Positions 12,008-26,477 of a stretch of DNA of 64,000 nucleotides are shown piece by piece (the stretch's first letter is position 1; the number at the start of each line of letters is the position of its first letter). The notes under the pieces are model-generated. The model saw only the letters and a program-made list of their open reading frames with translations. It made no database searches and was not told the DNA's origin. The stretch spans positions 11,011,832 to 11,075,831 of the forward strand of contig CM119264.1 in the NCBI GenBank assembly GCA_051294375.1, given 5' to 3'. The stretch is from Paraspadella gotoi. Its lineage: Eukaryota; Chaetognatha. The translations under genes and the position numbers were made by a program.

Positions 12008-13107
12008 CTCCTTCGTAAAAGCGCACACGCGCAACATTGAACGTTACCCGTTCAGCTAAATAAGCAAGTGTACAGATTTTTTATGTTCTCAGGAGACCTT
12101 AGCAAAGCTTTTGCTGCTTTTTTGCTTTTCTTCAGGCGAGCGCTTTAACCGGCAGCCCCGCCGAATTTTTTTTTTCTTCTCCGCCCTTTCGCTCTTAACT
12201 TCCCGCATTCCGCTCTGTTCCTTTCAAATGCTTAGTTTTATTTATTATTTTTTTTTTTTTTAGAAAAGTTGCGGCTTTGTCGGTCCTTTCGACGGCAACG
12301 CTGCTGCTGCTGCCGATGCTGCGCTGGGTGGCCCTGGGTGTCGGCGGCTGCGTCGATGTGGACCGATTCGACGGCTGATCGTTGATTAATGATCGACGAA
12401 AGAAAGTCCGCCGACTGTAGATGGCGGGGGTGACGGTGGACAGTGGCGGCGAAGGCGACGGTGAACACGCTCACTTATTACTTGTCATGGCTTCCGATCT
12501 AAGGGGACGCCCTCAGAATGCAGATCGACCGCATAATGAAATGAGAGGTAATGAAGGAAAGCCATAACAACCTTTTAACTTGGACCTGAGTCAATACTTA
12601 ATTTGACGAGTTTAGACACTGACGAAAATTTTACGTTCGAGTATGTGTAATAGTTTAATGTATATTCTTCATTGTTCAACACGTCTGACTGGTTTTTGCT
12701 CGCGAAAGGTGCGAGCAATGGTGTCGGGGAATCTTTGATGGCGAGTGTGCAATTTGAAATAGAGGGCGCTGGAAAGCCAACTCATCGATTTTTAAGCCAA
12801 ACGCAAACAAAGGAGCAAGCGGGGAGGAAAAAATGCTTGGCGATGAAGAAACGTCTAAACGACGTTAGTATCGCATGAAGAATAGAGATAAAAAAGTTAA
12901 AATGACAACGAACACGCGACTTGATATCTTTGAAATTCGTTAAAGTAAATATCTTTTGTCGGATTTTGTCTTGTCAAAGACTTTCAACCAAATCACGAAG
13001 TTTAAAACTCACATTACAAGAATCGGTAAGGAAAAACGTGCACAACTACTAACAAAATCATATCATCTTCTAGTTTTCCTTCTTTCTTCTGTATCTCTAT
13101 CTTCAAG

Positions 13108-13166
<59 letters not shown>

Positions 13167-13483
13167 TCTCTCTCCTCCCTCTCTCCATCCATCCTCTAAA
13201 GCCAATCCCTTCTCACTTCGGATGATCCAGGGAGGAAAAATACTTAATTCATGGCAAAGGCTGAATTTTTTTATCATTTTTTTATCGCCTCTCTTTTAAA
13301 CGGACTCTTTTACTCAATATCCCTTCCATTTTTCCCCATTTTCTCTCTTGCGCTCTCTCTCTCTTCTCTCTCTCTCTCTTTCTTTCCTCTCTCTTCTCTC
13401 TCTCTCTCTCTTTCTTTTCTTCCCCTTCTTTTCTTTTTCTCTCTTTAGTCTCAATTGTTCTATCGACCACTGTTCAGTCCTCA

Positions 13484-13544
<61 letters not shown>

Positions 13545-13569
13545 NNNNNNNNNNNNNNNNNNNNNNNNN

Positions 13570-13601
<32 letters not shown>

Positions 13602-15975
13602 CCTCCCTCTCTCATCATTTTTTTCCATAAAATGAAAACTGTTGAAGCTCGGGTCTCTGGGGATTCCTAAGGCGCTGAAGGCTGCGTTCAAGCGTCCAAG
13701 TAGGGAGGAAAAACCTATTAGGCTTCGCCTCCTCTTTATCGGATTTATTGCAAATGCGCTTAATGACCCCATAGTACGATTCAACGCAAAATCAAATCAA
13801 TCCTCGTTAAAGACCTTTCTATTTTTTTTTTCTTGGATCGGATTTAAGCCGAAGATCAAACCAGTTGAATTCGTCGCGCTCTTGGGCTCTGGGTTCAATT
13901 CCTTCTCTCGAGGATAAAACAAACTCCTTTTCTCTCGATACCAATATTAAATATTCCGTTACATTTGAGTCGAGTCATCTCTTCGCCCTTTTCATATGGG
14001 AAGTAAGAAGACCAAGCGATGGGACGGACGCCGAAATACATTAAACACTGGGCGAGCGAGAAATTCTTCAATTCCCCCCTAGTGTCCAACCCAATTATTC
14101 TGCGGCATAAGATATTGTAAATTCGCCTTTGAAATGTCTCGATCTTTATCAACCGCCGTGGATCGCTTCAAAATCAAATATCGCTTTAAATCGCTTCGAA
14201 TTGACCTCGATCCCAATCGATCGCATCTGCTAAACGATTCGTTTCGTGAATTTTCTGACCCAAATGTTCGTGAATGCGAGAGAGAGTGAGATTGCATTTA
14301 TTTATAACTTCCCTTCCCCTATCGCCTTCCGTCTTAATCACGCAAATGGACAAAAACCGACTGGTATCCGTGTTGTTTCAGCTCCAACTTCGGCTATTCT
14401 TGAGAAACATCGGACGAAGAAAAATAAATAAACAAAATTATTCTCTCTCTCTCTCTCTCTCCCTCTCTCGTCATAAAACAGTGATAATTATGTTTTTTAT
14501 CCATTAAAAAAAATTGTATCGTTTCGATCTTTAACGAAATTTTTTCTCAAGTGATCACCCGTTAATGTAAATCGTTACTGGGTGAATAAAAAAAAAAGTT
14601 GAGATCGAAATCTCGACAAGTTTGCTTCTTCATTTCTTGGCTTCCTGAATTTAAAATCCCCTTCTTTCGAAAACTTACGCATGGGTCGGGTTATGAGTTA
14701 CTTTACATCGATCAGGTGTAACACTTCCCTTTCGATTGTCTCATTAAAACTAGTTTAATAGCGACACAGATATATTTTCCATTGCGAAATCGTCTGGTTT
14801 TCCCGTTACTGTTCCCCGCCTTCTCCATTGCTCTCTCCTCGCTAACCACGGTTTAAACTTTCGCTCATCCTTTTGACCTTTACATAATTCAAAGAAAAAA
14901 GAAACTCCAACCTTCCTTTACTCTTATGCTAATTAAGAATTTGTTGTTGTCGTTGTGATTTTCTTAGTTTCTGTAACGTCCTCATTTTCCGCCCCTCAAT
15001 TTTCTCGGAGGAAGGCGGCCAAGAGAAAGGACCTTTTAAAAAAAAATTTCACTAAACTTCGAAAATTTTAAATTCAAAAGAAAAAAAAAACGAGAATTTT
15101 TTTTTAACTATAAGAGGGGAAAAGCAATTCGTCATTATTTTTATTTTTATTTTATTTATTTTCATTTTATTTTTGTAACATTATTTCTCGCTTTTTAAAA
15201 GACAAAACCTATTTGTAATAAAGTAAATTATTTTAATTTTAGGGCACCCTCCCCAGACTCAACAATTTAAAATTATATAAACAGCTGAAACAAAGGGCCT
15301 AGAAATTGTTTTCTCGGTATTTTCTTCCGATTTCTACCAAAAACCACGAACGTATCTCAAAGGAGAGAATGAAAGAGGAAAGAATCTGGGACAAAGAAAA
15401 AAGATTAGGATTGGGATTTGGGGGGAAATAGTAAGGAGGAATTGTCGGCGAGGAGGGAAAAAACGATTGGGATGGGATGAAAAGATATCTGATGTTTTAA
15501 AGGTGAGAGAAATGAGGAAAGTTGAAAGTAAATTGTGAAATCGAAATCTTTGGGAGAGAAGATGATGAGGATCGGGAGGAGGAGGAGGAGGAGGAATAGG
15601 AAGAAGAAGAAGAAGAAGAAGAAGAATAGAAGAAGAGGAGAAGGAGGAAGAGGAGGAGGATTTATATCTAAGAAGGAAGGGGTGTCGGAGGTGAGGATAG
15701 TAAAGTGTTAAGGGTGAAAAGGGCGAATGGGTGGGAGTCGCGATTCGGATTAAACTCGAACTGGGAAGAGGAGGGGAGAGGGAGCATGTGGAGAACGAGG
15801 GGGGGGGAAGTTAGCCGTGGGGATTCGACACGCGCGCTCGCGCCGGCAAAAGACTCCGCAAAGCTTTCTTTTTCTTCTTTTTTTTTCTCTCTCTCTCTCT
15901 CTCTCTCATCATCTCAGCCAAAACTTTATCAAGAAAAAAAAAAAAAATTGTCTGTTTGTAAGAAAAACGAACAGC
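10489..15975. repeat. 5.6-kb direct tandem duplication, copy 2
   Basis: Second copy of 4894-10373, same order and orientation, at high identity with scattered single-base indels. Its right end continues past the point where copy 1 is truncated, into unique CGA-rich sequence at about 15980. It contains the 25-N gap at 13545-13569 inside a CT array. Confidence 0.85.
13545..13569. other. Assembly gap (25 N) inside a CT array
   Basis: N run flanked on both sides by CT dinucleotides, so the true array length is unknown. Confidence 0.99.
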
Positions 15976-17352
15976 CAAGTGCGAGGAAGGCGACCGACTA
16001 CGACAAGCAGGCGACGAAGACGACGACAACGAAAACAAGGGTCGCACTACGGCGAAGAGTCGCGTCAATCAAAATCAGATTTCTTTCACGCTCCTCCCCA
16101 CTCCTTCGCCCTTCATTTTCTACCTCGCCTCCCCCCAAACTCATTCTCCCCCCCCTTGTTATTATTTTAAGTTCGATTATATTTGAGTCGAGCTTTTTTT
16201 TTTTTTTGATCCTTCAAATCGTCGCTGTTTATGACCTTTTGTTCGTTTATTCGTTCTTAATTAGGGAGCGACAAACGTTGATCAAAACAAAGAAGAACGA
16301 GGTCCCCCGAGCGAGTTGGGGGGGGGGAATTCGCGATTTCGATCGGAGCCAAAAATTATTCTTTTTTAGTTAATCGCGAAACGACGACGTGAGCCTGACA
16401 TGCTGACCCGTTCGTGTTTGTTTTTGATCATTGCCGTTGCTAGGCAATGAGAGTCACGAGAGTTATCACGAGGCATCTTCATAATCATCGTTGTTCGTGA
16501 ATGTACTTTTCAACGCGAACTGAAAAGGAAGCGATGAGCTCTTTCACGTTAACAGTCCGGTTTTAGATAGTAACGTCGTATAAAAAAAAAAAAGAAAAAA
16601 ACGCCATTTTCGTTTTCTTTCCACGGTAAAAGCAGAAACCTAGAACCATGACAAAGGATAAGAAGCAAAGTTCTAACAAAGTTTTCACAATCTCAGCCCG
16701 CGAACTACGGGTTATCCCTACAGCTGAGGTTTAATAGCGAACAAGAATAAGTCACGATGTAAATTTTAACCGAGACCCTAAGGCACCCTTCTCCACGGAT
16801 GTCAGCTTTCCTGAATTCGAAAATAATCATAAAAAATCGATAAATTTTTAACTTTAAATTAAAGCGAAATCTTTTCTCTTTCGAATGATTCAAATTTGAG
16901 AATTGAAGTAGGAAGAGATAAACATTTTAAAATCGTAACTTCATCATGTTTGATCATGATTAACTGGTATCAAGCCACGCCACCATTTTTAATCTTTTTT
17001 TTTTTTTTGCGGAAAAAAAATAATGACAAATAGGCCCCCCAACGAACTGTGAGATTCGAAATTACAAAAAAAAAAATATTCTAAAAGATTTTAGCGAAAT
17101 TTTAATGGATGAGTTTATTACCTACGAAACTGTTCATTTTTTCCCCTTTAAACAAGCGAGCAATTTAACTTGCACCAGGTGGATTCGTCAGAGGGCGTTT
17201 CGTGTTAAACCGTTAAATAAACCGTCAATGATTAGACGAACTAACGTTTCATTCGGGGTTTCGGCGTTGATGGCAGTTTGTTTTTACACATTTTGTATTT
17301 CGGAAGTCAATAGACTATACCATCTTGTTAATGTGAGCACATTTTTATTCTC

Positions 17353-17450
<98 letters not shown>

Positions 17451-18272
17451 CCTCATAATCATATCTCAACTCTCAGAACAACCCCCACTAACGCCGCAGT
17501 AATCCCTCCCCTCTCTACAAACGCCTCACCTTTCGCTTTCTCTCTCCCGGATGTTTGGCGTCGATAGGAACGAGATGCACTTCTCCGTTGTCCGCCGCAC
17601 ATCCGGGTCCCGACGATTCCATCTCGCGCTCGGCGAAACGATGGAAATCCAAAGATATTTAATCTCGAAATGAATATGGCGAGCAGCAAAATCAGAACGA
17701 ATAGTCGGAAAGTTGGATTCGACGGAACAAATCGCCCACTGAAGCGGACAAGTCGCCTTCTTTAGGGGACAAGTCGCCTCCTTTTAGCGAACGTCACCGA
17801 ATTTCGCCCATCATTTGATTTCCTCTTCTTTTCTTTTTATTGTTTCGCTTTTTAGCCTGCGAATTGTTTGTTTTTGCTTTTGCGTTCAATCCATTCCATT
17901 CATATTAACAAGTTGCAGTCATTTTTAACTTTCCTTTCAAGTTTTTGGTTAGTTTTATAAGCGGATTATTTATAAAAGAAATGTGTCTTGTTTCGTGCTT
18001 CATCTTTTTTATCGAAACCTTTTCCTTTTCGTTGTCCGTTTTGGTCAGAGGAAGGTTTCTTTTCAAATTGCAAAATAAGAATCTCTCTTTCTCTCTCTCT
18101 CTCTCTCTCTTGAAACGAAAATGGAGACGAAAGAGACGACGGCAAAGACGATGAGGGAAAGCGAAGGGAAAATCCCCTTTGCATGTTTCAAACATGGAAA
18201 TAATAATAATTCCAAGAACTCAATTTTTTTTTCTCGTTACGAATGAGGAATCTGAAGCCGAGCCGTCTCCCT

Positions 18273-18348
<76 letters not shown>

Positions 18349-19237
18349 CTCTCTCGCTGTGTCAACGTTATTGACGCTGCTGCCGTTGGCGTTGTCTCAT
18401 CATCGGTGCCAAGGAAAAGGGGGCGTATCCCAATGAACGAGCGAACACACAATCGAGGCTCGAGTCCAATACTAAGGTTATTGACTCAAGGATTTTTTTT
18501 TTCGCTAACATAAAATACTTTTTAAATTGGTTGTGCCGATGACCTTCGCATTTTTAGTTTTAGAATATCGATGTCCATTAAATCGTGAATTTTAATTAGT
18601 AAAGTAAAGTCATTCTCGATTTTTTTTTCATATATGGTACGAACACGAACATGTATGTCAATTCGTCCTCAAAAGAATTTCGAAGGCATAATCATCACAT
18701 AAAGATGTTAAAGTATAACTTTAGTATCACTGTTAAAAACGATATTCTTACGAGGCGTTAACGTCGAAGTTTTGAGTCATCGTAGACTTCAGTCTTTTTT
18801 CACAGTGAAATAGTTGAGAAAATTTATAACTCACAAATCGCGGTCGAAGGGAGAAGAAAAATGGACTGTGAAATGGGGAAGCGACAAAGAATGGGCCAGT
18901 CAATCGGGAAGGGCATTGCCGAAAACTCACTCTCAATCTGTTGCCAATAGTTGGGAACGGTCGAAACGGGGAAACCTCGAAACGGAAAGTCAAAAACGAA
19001 AGACAATACGACAATTAAACTTAACAACGGAATGAAATGAAATATTAAATAGTCGATGAATTCATTATCAACGGAACAGCAACGTAGAGCGAATCCTCCT
19101 CTGAAGTTCGTAGGCAACGGTTGGAATGTCTTTAATGTCTCCATAGAAGTTGTATGTTCTTCTAAATTCTCAACTCCTCTCTCTCATAGTAGGGAAACCA
19201 GGTACTCTTGGAGTGAATAAACAAGACTGTGAGAGAG
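15976..19237. other. Gene-poor stretch with microsatellites
   Basis: CGA-rich sequence at 15980-16080, AT-rich sequence to 17340, CT arrays at 17358-17451 and 18273-18355, and a short tandem repeat (GGACAAGTCGCC, twice, period about 22 bp) near 17738-17782. Several reading frames are open here but have low-complexity or multi-frame character. No exon is supported by paired splice signals. Confidence 0.5.
17358..17451. repeat. (CT)n microsatellite
   Basis: CT array of about 94 bp with one TCTT interruption. Confidence 0.95.
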
Positions 19238-19370
19238 TTGATTGAAAGCTTGCTATGTCTTGTAAGAGTGATGGAGGCTTAAACCACCAAAGGCCAGTCC
19301 AATGTCAGGGGCAAGATAGCTTATTTATTAAATGAATGGATAATTTTTATAATTGGTTGTACAATTTCAT
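19238..19370 (+). repeat. Dispersed repeat family, copy A
   Basis: Begins GATTGAAAGCTTG and ends after ATGAATGGATAATTTTTAT plus about 25 bp. It shares about 130 bp with 39198-39343 (same strand) and 57246-57371 (opposite strand). It has internal deletions relative to copy B. Short size, dispersion and lack of coding capacity fit a SINE or MITE. Confidence 0.75.
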
Positions 19371-20364
19371 TAAACATTGGTAATTTGAACGGGCTATTTA
19401 TAACGTCGCGCCATTGACACATTTCGATTTTAAGTTTAACTTATGTTTTTTTATATATATATTTTTTTTTTTGGTTTTTGCGCTGAAGAGATTTAAATTT
19501 TACGAGTTCGTCGACCCCCAGACAAAATCGGACTCTCTCAAGATCTCGATCGAGTTTTTAACACAAGTATAAGACGTAAAGGAAAGCGAACATTAAAATA
19601 GTTCACGTTGCTTAGCGACGGGATTAAGATTCACGGCAAACAAGTTTGAAAAGGAGAGGGGGAAATCATGCATTCGCCCGATTGACGTTGATGAGACTCG
19701 CGGCGAGACTGAAAAAGGATCATGCAATGAACACTAAAAATATCTCGTACTTTCGATACGAGCTTTTTTAGTTGCGACGCGAGTACTCGCGGAGCGACTC
19801 TATAAATCACTTTTCGGTCGGTACGTCGGTATGTCGGTCGGTTATCGTTTGTTAAGACAGAAAAAATCTCAAATCTAAGAGACTGCTAGCGCCGCCTTCA
19901 GGAATTCCTAAAACTATACGGAATAAAAGATGGAAAGTGATCAAAGGGAAATACATAATAAAATAAAAGTACTGCGGCGCAACACATTCGAAATACCGTT
20001 CTTGTTTTTCTTCTTTTTTATTTAATTCTATGTTCTTTAAACTGGAAGACCAACAGTTTAACAGTTACCTATACTTAAAAGTAAAGGTAGCTTTAACTGT
20101 GTTGAGCATTCAATTAAAAAAAAACAACAAAAAAATTCCTCAAAGGCGGTAAAGAAATGTCGCTTTTACATTGTTATCCTTAAGTTTAGTATAAAAAAAT
20201 AAGTTCTTACATTAAATCTTTGAAATTTTTTTTATCTAACTTAGCCGTTATTTGAATATATAATATATAATATATAATATATATTGCTCGGAAATCTTGA
20301 AAAAAAATTTAAAAAAACAATAAAACTTTAAAAATTATAAAAATTCACAAAATCTATGTCTAAA
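19371..20364. other. AT-rich spacer
   Basis: No gene seen. It contains an (ATATAAT)n run near 20254-20285 and a moderately GC-rich patch near 19740-19900. Confidence 0.5.
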
Positions 20365-20699
20365 TTAAGCAACTATATCAATATCTACAAAATGTATAGA
20401 ATTGATTCTTCGTAAAAAGTAATTACCCTTCTGCCCAAATCTTCCAGTTTGAATTTCGAGGATTTCTGCGTTGAAAACACAGTTGATACATTCGATGTAT
20501 AAGTAGTATGCACACAAATTAAAATTTTTAAACGAAAATTTAGGGCTTGAAACGATTTCACGGCGGACGAGGAGGTAGTAAGAGATTACGGGTTTGGAAA
20601 AAAAAAGATACAGTGACGGAACGATCGACGGGAGCACTGGAGGACGAGGTAGGACGAGGGGTAAGGCACTTGGGTGGCGAAGGACCCTAGGGCGGGGGG

Positions 20700-20856
20700 G
20701 GCGAGGATAGACAACTCTACTGTTTGTCTTTTTGACTGAGCTCGTCGGAAGGCGGGACTGTTGGCGCTGCTTTAGGGTGTTCATCATCGCCATCATGTCC
20801 TGAGGCGAATCCGTGGGGGAGGGACTGAGGGGAGTGGACGGGAAGGATGAGGCCAT
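20700..20856 (-). CDS. Candidate first coding exon, unknown product
   Basis: ATG at 20856 opens a Ser/Pro-rich N-terminus followed by a Met/Gln-rich helix-like stretch (DMMAMMNTLKQRQQ) and a basic segment. Possible donors occur near 20718-20733 (CA|GTAGAG or TCA|GTCAAA). The frame continues as a Pro-rich then AT-rich open frame to 20365, which is more likely intronic. Composition resembles the disordered N-terminus of a transcriptional regulator, but no domain is visible and no downstream exon is identified. Confidence 0.3.
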
Positions 20857-23040
20857 GATGATGTCCTCTTTTTTTTTAGAGGGGCCGAAGACGAAACATT
20901 CGAGGAAAGAAGGTGGGGGCGGTGCAGGTCGGGCGGGATAGAGAGAGAGAGAGAAATAAGATGACGATAATTTTTAACAGTCGTTCGATGGTTGGTTCAA
21001 TTTTTTTTAATATCAAAAATATGAATTTTTTTTTATTTAGTTGTGTATAGATTTTATAAATATAGTAATAAAAACTTTTATTATATATATGTATATATAT
21101 TTCCATATATTTATTCTCTTTTAAATTGTTTAAAATTATAAATACAAAAATTTTGTCATATATATAATAGCAAAAGGCTTTTCGACTGCTACTTCTCTTT
21201 CGAAAGAAAAAAAGGAGACACTTGAATCACAGTTTGAGTTAAGTTATGTTTGTTGTGCATCACAGGACGTAAATTTACGTAGACTAAATAAATTAATTAT
21301 GTGTAAAAGTAAATGTAAAATAGTAAAAGAGAGCACAAGAAAAAATTAATGCGGCGACGTAGAATAAAGAAACATAGCGTTGAGAAGAAAAGTTAAAAAA
21401 ATTAAAAGTAGAAAGTTTATATCTTTCTTGAAGACAAGAAATCCCTCGGTTCTTAATCAACATCCGCAGAGATCAAGTCGTCACAAGTTGCGTCGAAACA
21501 AAAAACGTCGCCCAAAGGCTCGCGAACGCCATCTTGTTGTTGTTGTCAACAGTCAGCGCCCTCGTCGTCGTCGTCGTATAATTCTCTGTTCATTCCGAGC
21601 GCAGCCTCGACCCTTGTGGGTGACGCGATGAAACGAAGTTGCGCCAAAAGCGGAAGATGCTGGCGTGACCGCTGCTTTCTGGATCGTAACGTTTTCGTCC
21701 GAAGATGCGAATTTGAGCATATCACTAACAGTATTACTATCATAATCATCGCTTGCAACAGCTTACATACTATAATGAACCTATCTTTAATATTATTTTC
21801 AGTACAAGGTATAAGTATATTGTAGGGAAAAAAATATACTCTTCGCTTTCTCTGTTAGTCCCGGGACGTAAATACGTGTCGCTTAACGTGAATTAGGCTT
21901 CCGTTACCACGTTTCCACTAGACGTACCACGCTTCTCCTCACCTTGATACTTAGGGTACCACGCGTATTCGTTGGGATCCGGACAGCGGACGTCTTTTGT
22001 CATTTGGGGTCCTCGTGTCGCCCGCTGAGAGGCGCCGTAGGACGCGACGACCAGTTACGTAGAGTCACGTCCCGCGCGCCAGCGTAATCCGATAAAATTA
22101 ATTATCACCGTTAATTATCACTATTTTCTCTTTCCCACTCAAATCTTCGGCCGAGTGACGACTGTTTGCTTCGGAATCGTTTTGGTTTACGTTTATCTCG
22201 TCGCGAGTAATCCAAAGAACCGCGAGCAAAACGACGTTCGAGGGACAGGACGCTCGACGCTCGTCAGATGTCGCGAAGGATAAAATTATTTTTGAATCTT
22301 TTGTTTTTTTTGTTGTTTTTTTTTTTTGCGCTAAGTTTAAAATTAATCCCTAAATCCGAGAAAAGCTACGAAGTCGCGCCAAGCGGAGCTTCCGTCGGCG
22401 CGACGATCGTCCACCGACCGCATCTTGACGCGACCTCCGTCTCTCCTCTTTATTTTTGCAAACGCCTTTTGTTTTCGTGAATATCATATAAACGGCGAGA
22501 CAAAAGGGGCAAAAGGGAGAGGGAATGAAATACAAAAGTAGATTCTTTTGCGTCTTCTTTTTTTTTTTTTTTTCTGGGTTCGCGTCGCGCGGCGAAACTG
22601 TTTCTTTTTTTTTTTTTTTTCTTTCCTAAAAAAAGGAAAATTCGAGAAGGAGAGAGAGAGGGAGAGAGAGAGGAGAAAGAAAAAAAATGAATTCGGTTGC
22701 GGCGAAAAAAGAAAAAAAGTCGTCGTCGGACCGGAAGTCGCCCGGTAGGAGGCGTGGCGCGAACGAGGCGAGCGACGGCGCGTGCGGCGAAAAACTCGAA
22801 ACATCCGAGATACAATGAAAGAAAAAAAGAAATAAATGAAAAAAAAAAAAAAAGAAAGGAGAGAGAGAGAAAAAAAAATGAGAGAGAGAGACAACGACAA
22901 GAAATATCTAGCAGCGGTTTCTCTTTTTTTTTTTTTTTTTTTTCGACAAGGCAAAAAGGCAGAAAACACACAAAAACGCCGAGAGCAACAGTTTAAAACT
23001 TCAGGAACGCAATCTGGCCTGAAAGAGCAGCAAATTCGCT

Positions 23041-23047
23041 TCTCTCT

Positions 23048-23104
<57 letters not shown>
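23041..23104. repeat. (CT)n microsatellite
   Basis: CT array beside a G-rich block. Related GA tracts lie at 23441-23520 and a CT tract at 23597-23665. Confidence 0.95.
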
Positions 23105-23106
<2 letters not shown>

Positions 23107-23436
23107 GAGCTGTCCGACATCGAATTTTTGAAAAGAGGGAAGAAGGTGGCGATGGTGAAACGAGGTCGGCGAGTGATCCGAGGGCGACGGGGAGGCGGGG
23201 AGGCGGGAGGACGAGCGAGCGGGCGGAGGGTTGGGAAGGAGGGAGGGCGGCCGCAAAACGGGGCCCGGGGGGCACGGATCGAGCGGCGGAGAGGCAGGGT
23301 CGGGCGTAGGTAAGGCAGGGGGCCGATCCCCGGATATCAACGGATAGGGAATCTTGTTGTGATGGTGTATTAGCTATGAGTAGGATGAGGAGGAAGAGGA
23401 GGATAAGAGCGAAGGAGGAGGGGAGAAACTATGAAG

Positions 23437-23475
<39 letters not shown>

Positions 23476-23476
23476 A

Positions 23477-23512
<36 letters not shown>

Positions 23513-23607
23513 AGAGAGAGAAATTTTTTCGCCAAGGTAAAAAGCCAGTCGGTTAGCGCCGTGATGCTCGAGAGGTGGTGATCTTGCGGTGGTAATTTCT
23601 CTCTCTC

Positions 23608-23657
<50 letters not shown>

Positions 23658-23931
23658 CTCTCTCTATCCATTTTAATTCAGGTGGTTTCTCGAACGATAA
23701 AATCTGAAAATTCTAAATTAAAAGAAAACTCGGACGACGAATACGACGACGACGACGACCACGTTAACGACGTCGAAGTTGAACTGAAAATGAAAAGGTT
23801 TTTTTTTTTTTTTTCAAAGGTTTTGACCAAAGTTTCGTCAGAATTCTCGACTCGAGACTCCAAAGTTTCGGGAAAAAAAATCGAATCTTGAACGAAAACT
23901 GTGAGATCGGAGGAGCGAAGGACTTTCGTCA

Positions 23932-23962
<31 letters not shown>

Positions 23963-25215
23963 AAACTACGACGAAGACAAGGACAACCCAGATAACTGTA
24001 GCAAACCTGACGTATTCGTCGCCGCGTTTGGGTCGTGACAAAAATTTATCTATTACCGAGAGAAAATAGTTGTCTTTCGGAGATTTTTCATAGTTTTGCC
24101 ATTTGAGAAAAGTGATAAAATTTAGTTCGTTTCTTCCTTTAATTTGAAATTCCAACAAAATTTATCGACGTTATCAAAAGTTATAAAAAGTCCTGTGAAA
24201 GTCGTACGAGACAACCGAAAATAAAATTCTTTTAGTCCCTTAGCCCTCTTTACTAAAGCATTTTCGCGGTTTGGTTGTATCTAAGGGGGCGGATATATTG
24301 TTTGACGGATAGTGCATAAATCAAATACAGCGCTTTTTTCTTAAACTCAATTTCAAGGTAAGAAAATATACATCCTCATAATAGAAATAGTATTTGGAGT
24401 TTTTTGATATCTTAAGCATTTAATTTATTTTTCCCAAAATTTACAGTCTTGATATTCTTAATACCAATTCCCGAATTTAATCCAACTTCGACGGTACAAT
24501 CTGTCTTGAAATATTTTCAATTCACGTAGTCGCGAATGGCGTCTTAAAAACGAGTCGCCCCCCCCCTCTTTCCTATCTTCCTCTCATCAAAATAGGAGAT
24601 GAAACGAAAATATTGAGAGATGAGGTCAACAGTCTCGCGCGCTGACGAAGGAAAATGTGGAACGCGAAAGAGAAAAAGAAAAAAGAAGAAAATCGTGGAT
24701 CGTGATAGAAGGTGCGGGGGAGGAAGAGGAAGAGTGGGGAGAGGGGGTGTCGAGATTCGGGGCGGAGGAGAGGGCGGAGAGTTTGGGGGGGGGGGAGGCG
24801 ACGGCGATGGCGGGAATGGATCCCCGTCGAACGCGGGGAAATATTAGCGAAGCGTGAAGAAGGTTGCGTGGATTCGTTCCACGGTCTTTCGATACGGATC
24901 GTCGTTGCCAAGAAATTACTCGTTCGAGTTAAATATTTCAAACCTTCATCGCCACAGCCTTCCTTTGAACCGGCCACCTACTCGTCTTCATCCCGTCTTC
25001 AAAATTCGCCTCCCCCCTCCGCCCCCCTTCCACCCACTCCCTCCTACGGCACCGGGATAATCTTTGATCGAGGCTTCTTTACGAGGCGTCATTCATTTAT
25101 TGAATGATTCATTCAATCATTGATTCATACCTCCATTTGCTTCAGGATTCGTACATTCATGGATTTTTTTTTTCGAAATATTTTTCTTCTATAGTGAATT
25201 TCGGATCCGGACATA

Positions 25216-25274
25216 AAATAGATAGGTAGATAGGTAGATTGATTTGATAGATAGATAGATAGATAGATAGATTT

Positions 25275-25334
<60 letters not shown>

Positions 25335-25352
25335 TGTAGATAGATAGATTTA
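25216..25352. repeat. (GATA)n microsatellite
   Basis: About 135 bp of GATA/TAGA tetranucleotides with a few GGTA and TTTGATA interruptions. Confidence 0.97.
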
Positions 25353-26425
25353 GGAAAGGTAAAAATATAAATAAATAGAATGTTTAGACATAACTATTTT
25401 TAAGCTTGAGAAGATAATTTTTTATTAAATCAATATTTTGAACCTTTCTTCAGACGTGGCGAATGTTGCCGTGTCTGAGCTCTGAAATCAAAAATTGCGA
25501 GCGACTCAGAAACGAGCACCTGTTATTTAAAACGAGCGAATTTAGGAACGCCCGCTGGGTGGATGGAGTAGAAAGCAGCAATCCCCAATGCCGGAGTCCG
25601 AAGCGCGCGTGCGCGAGAGGTCGGCCTTCATATTCGCGGTTGATTTGGAACCGAAATCTAATTTTGGGTCAAAAACGATTCTCCGCTGCTTTCGCTCCAA
25701 CGCTCCCAAGCAGGATATTGAAAAATCGACGGGACTTGCGAGCCGCAGTAGCACAATACAATGCGACTGTTTGTTTGTTAATAAGATGTCAAAGTCAAGA
25801 ATCGTTTGGCCACTTGCACTGTCTTCACTCTTCATTCATGTCAAAAAAGAAGACACTTTGGCCCGGCCAAAGAATGCACCGTTGACTCGATCATTAGCGT
25901 CCCGTCGCCACCGCAAACTTAAAGTCTCCAAAGTCGGAGAGCGTTCCCGACCGGACGAACATCTTGAGAACTTTTCAAAAGTGGGGACCAGTTGCCCAGT
26001 TTTTATATGTAACAATCTATTGAGAATTAAGGTGAAACTGATGGAAATGCAAAGTAGGCAATGAGGACTTGTGTAACGTACCAAGTAAACTTATTGATTA
26101 TCTAGAACCATAGGAAATTATACTAATAGATGTATAATACATAGCTTTGTAGTTTTGCAACCGGAAATTCAAAGACATTCACAAATAATGCTCATGTCTA
26201 CGACGAAAACTTGCCTAACTTCGCATTTTATATAACTGATGGTCTATTCCGGATTCTCTCTTTCTCTCTCTCGTTTTCTTCCACCCTCTCTCACTCTCCT
26301 CAAAAGCCCATACGCAAGGAATATGTAAAGATAAGACTTAGTCAGCCCCGATGCAGGGAGCCGCGGCAGCAGCGGGCCAGCTACTGGTATGCGTACAGCG
26401 GCAGCCCAGCCGCAATCATTTTTTG

Positions 26426-26477
<52 letters not shown>

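Noticed and set aside
15705-16373. 222-codon plus-strand frame
   Set aside because: It is made of G-rich, poly-Phe/Ser and CGA-rich low-complexity segments across the end of the duplication. The equivalent region of copy 1 has a different frame.
22484-23340. Overlapping Pro-rich and Arg/Glu-rich minus-strand frames
   Set aside because: Several frames on both strands are open together through poly-A/T, GA and G-rich runs. This reflects composition.
25463-26084. 600-bp stretch open in two plus frames and one minus frame
   Set aside because: No frame shows a recognisable motif and no clear splice sites bound it. It may be a decayed mobile element, but evidence is lacking.
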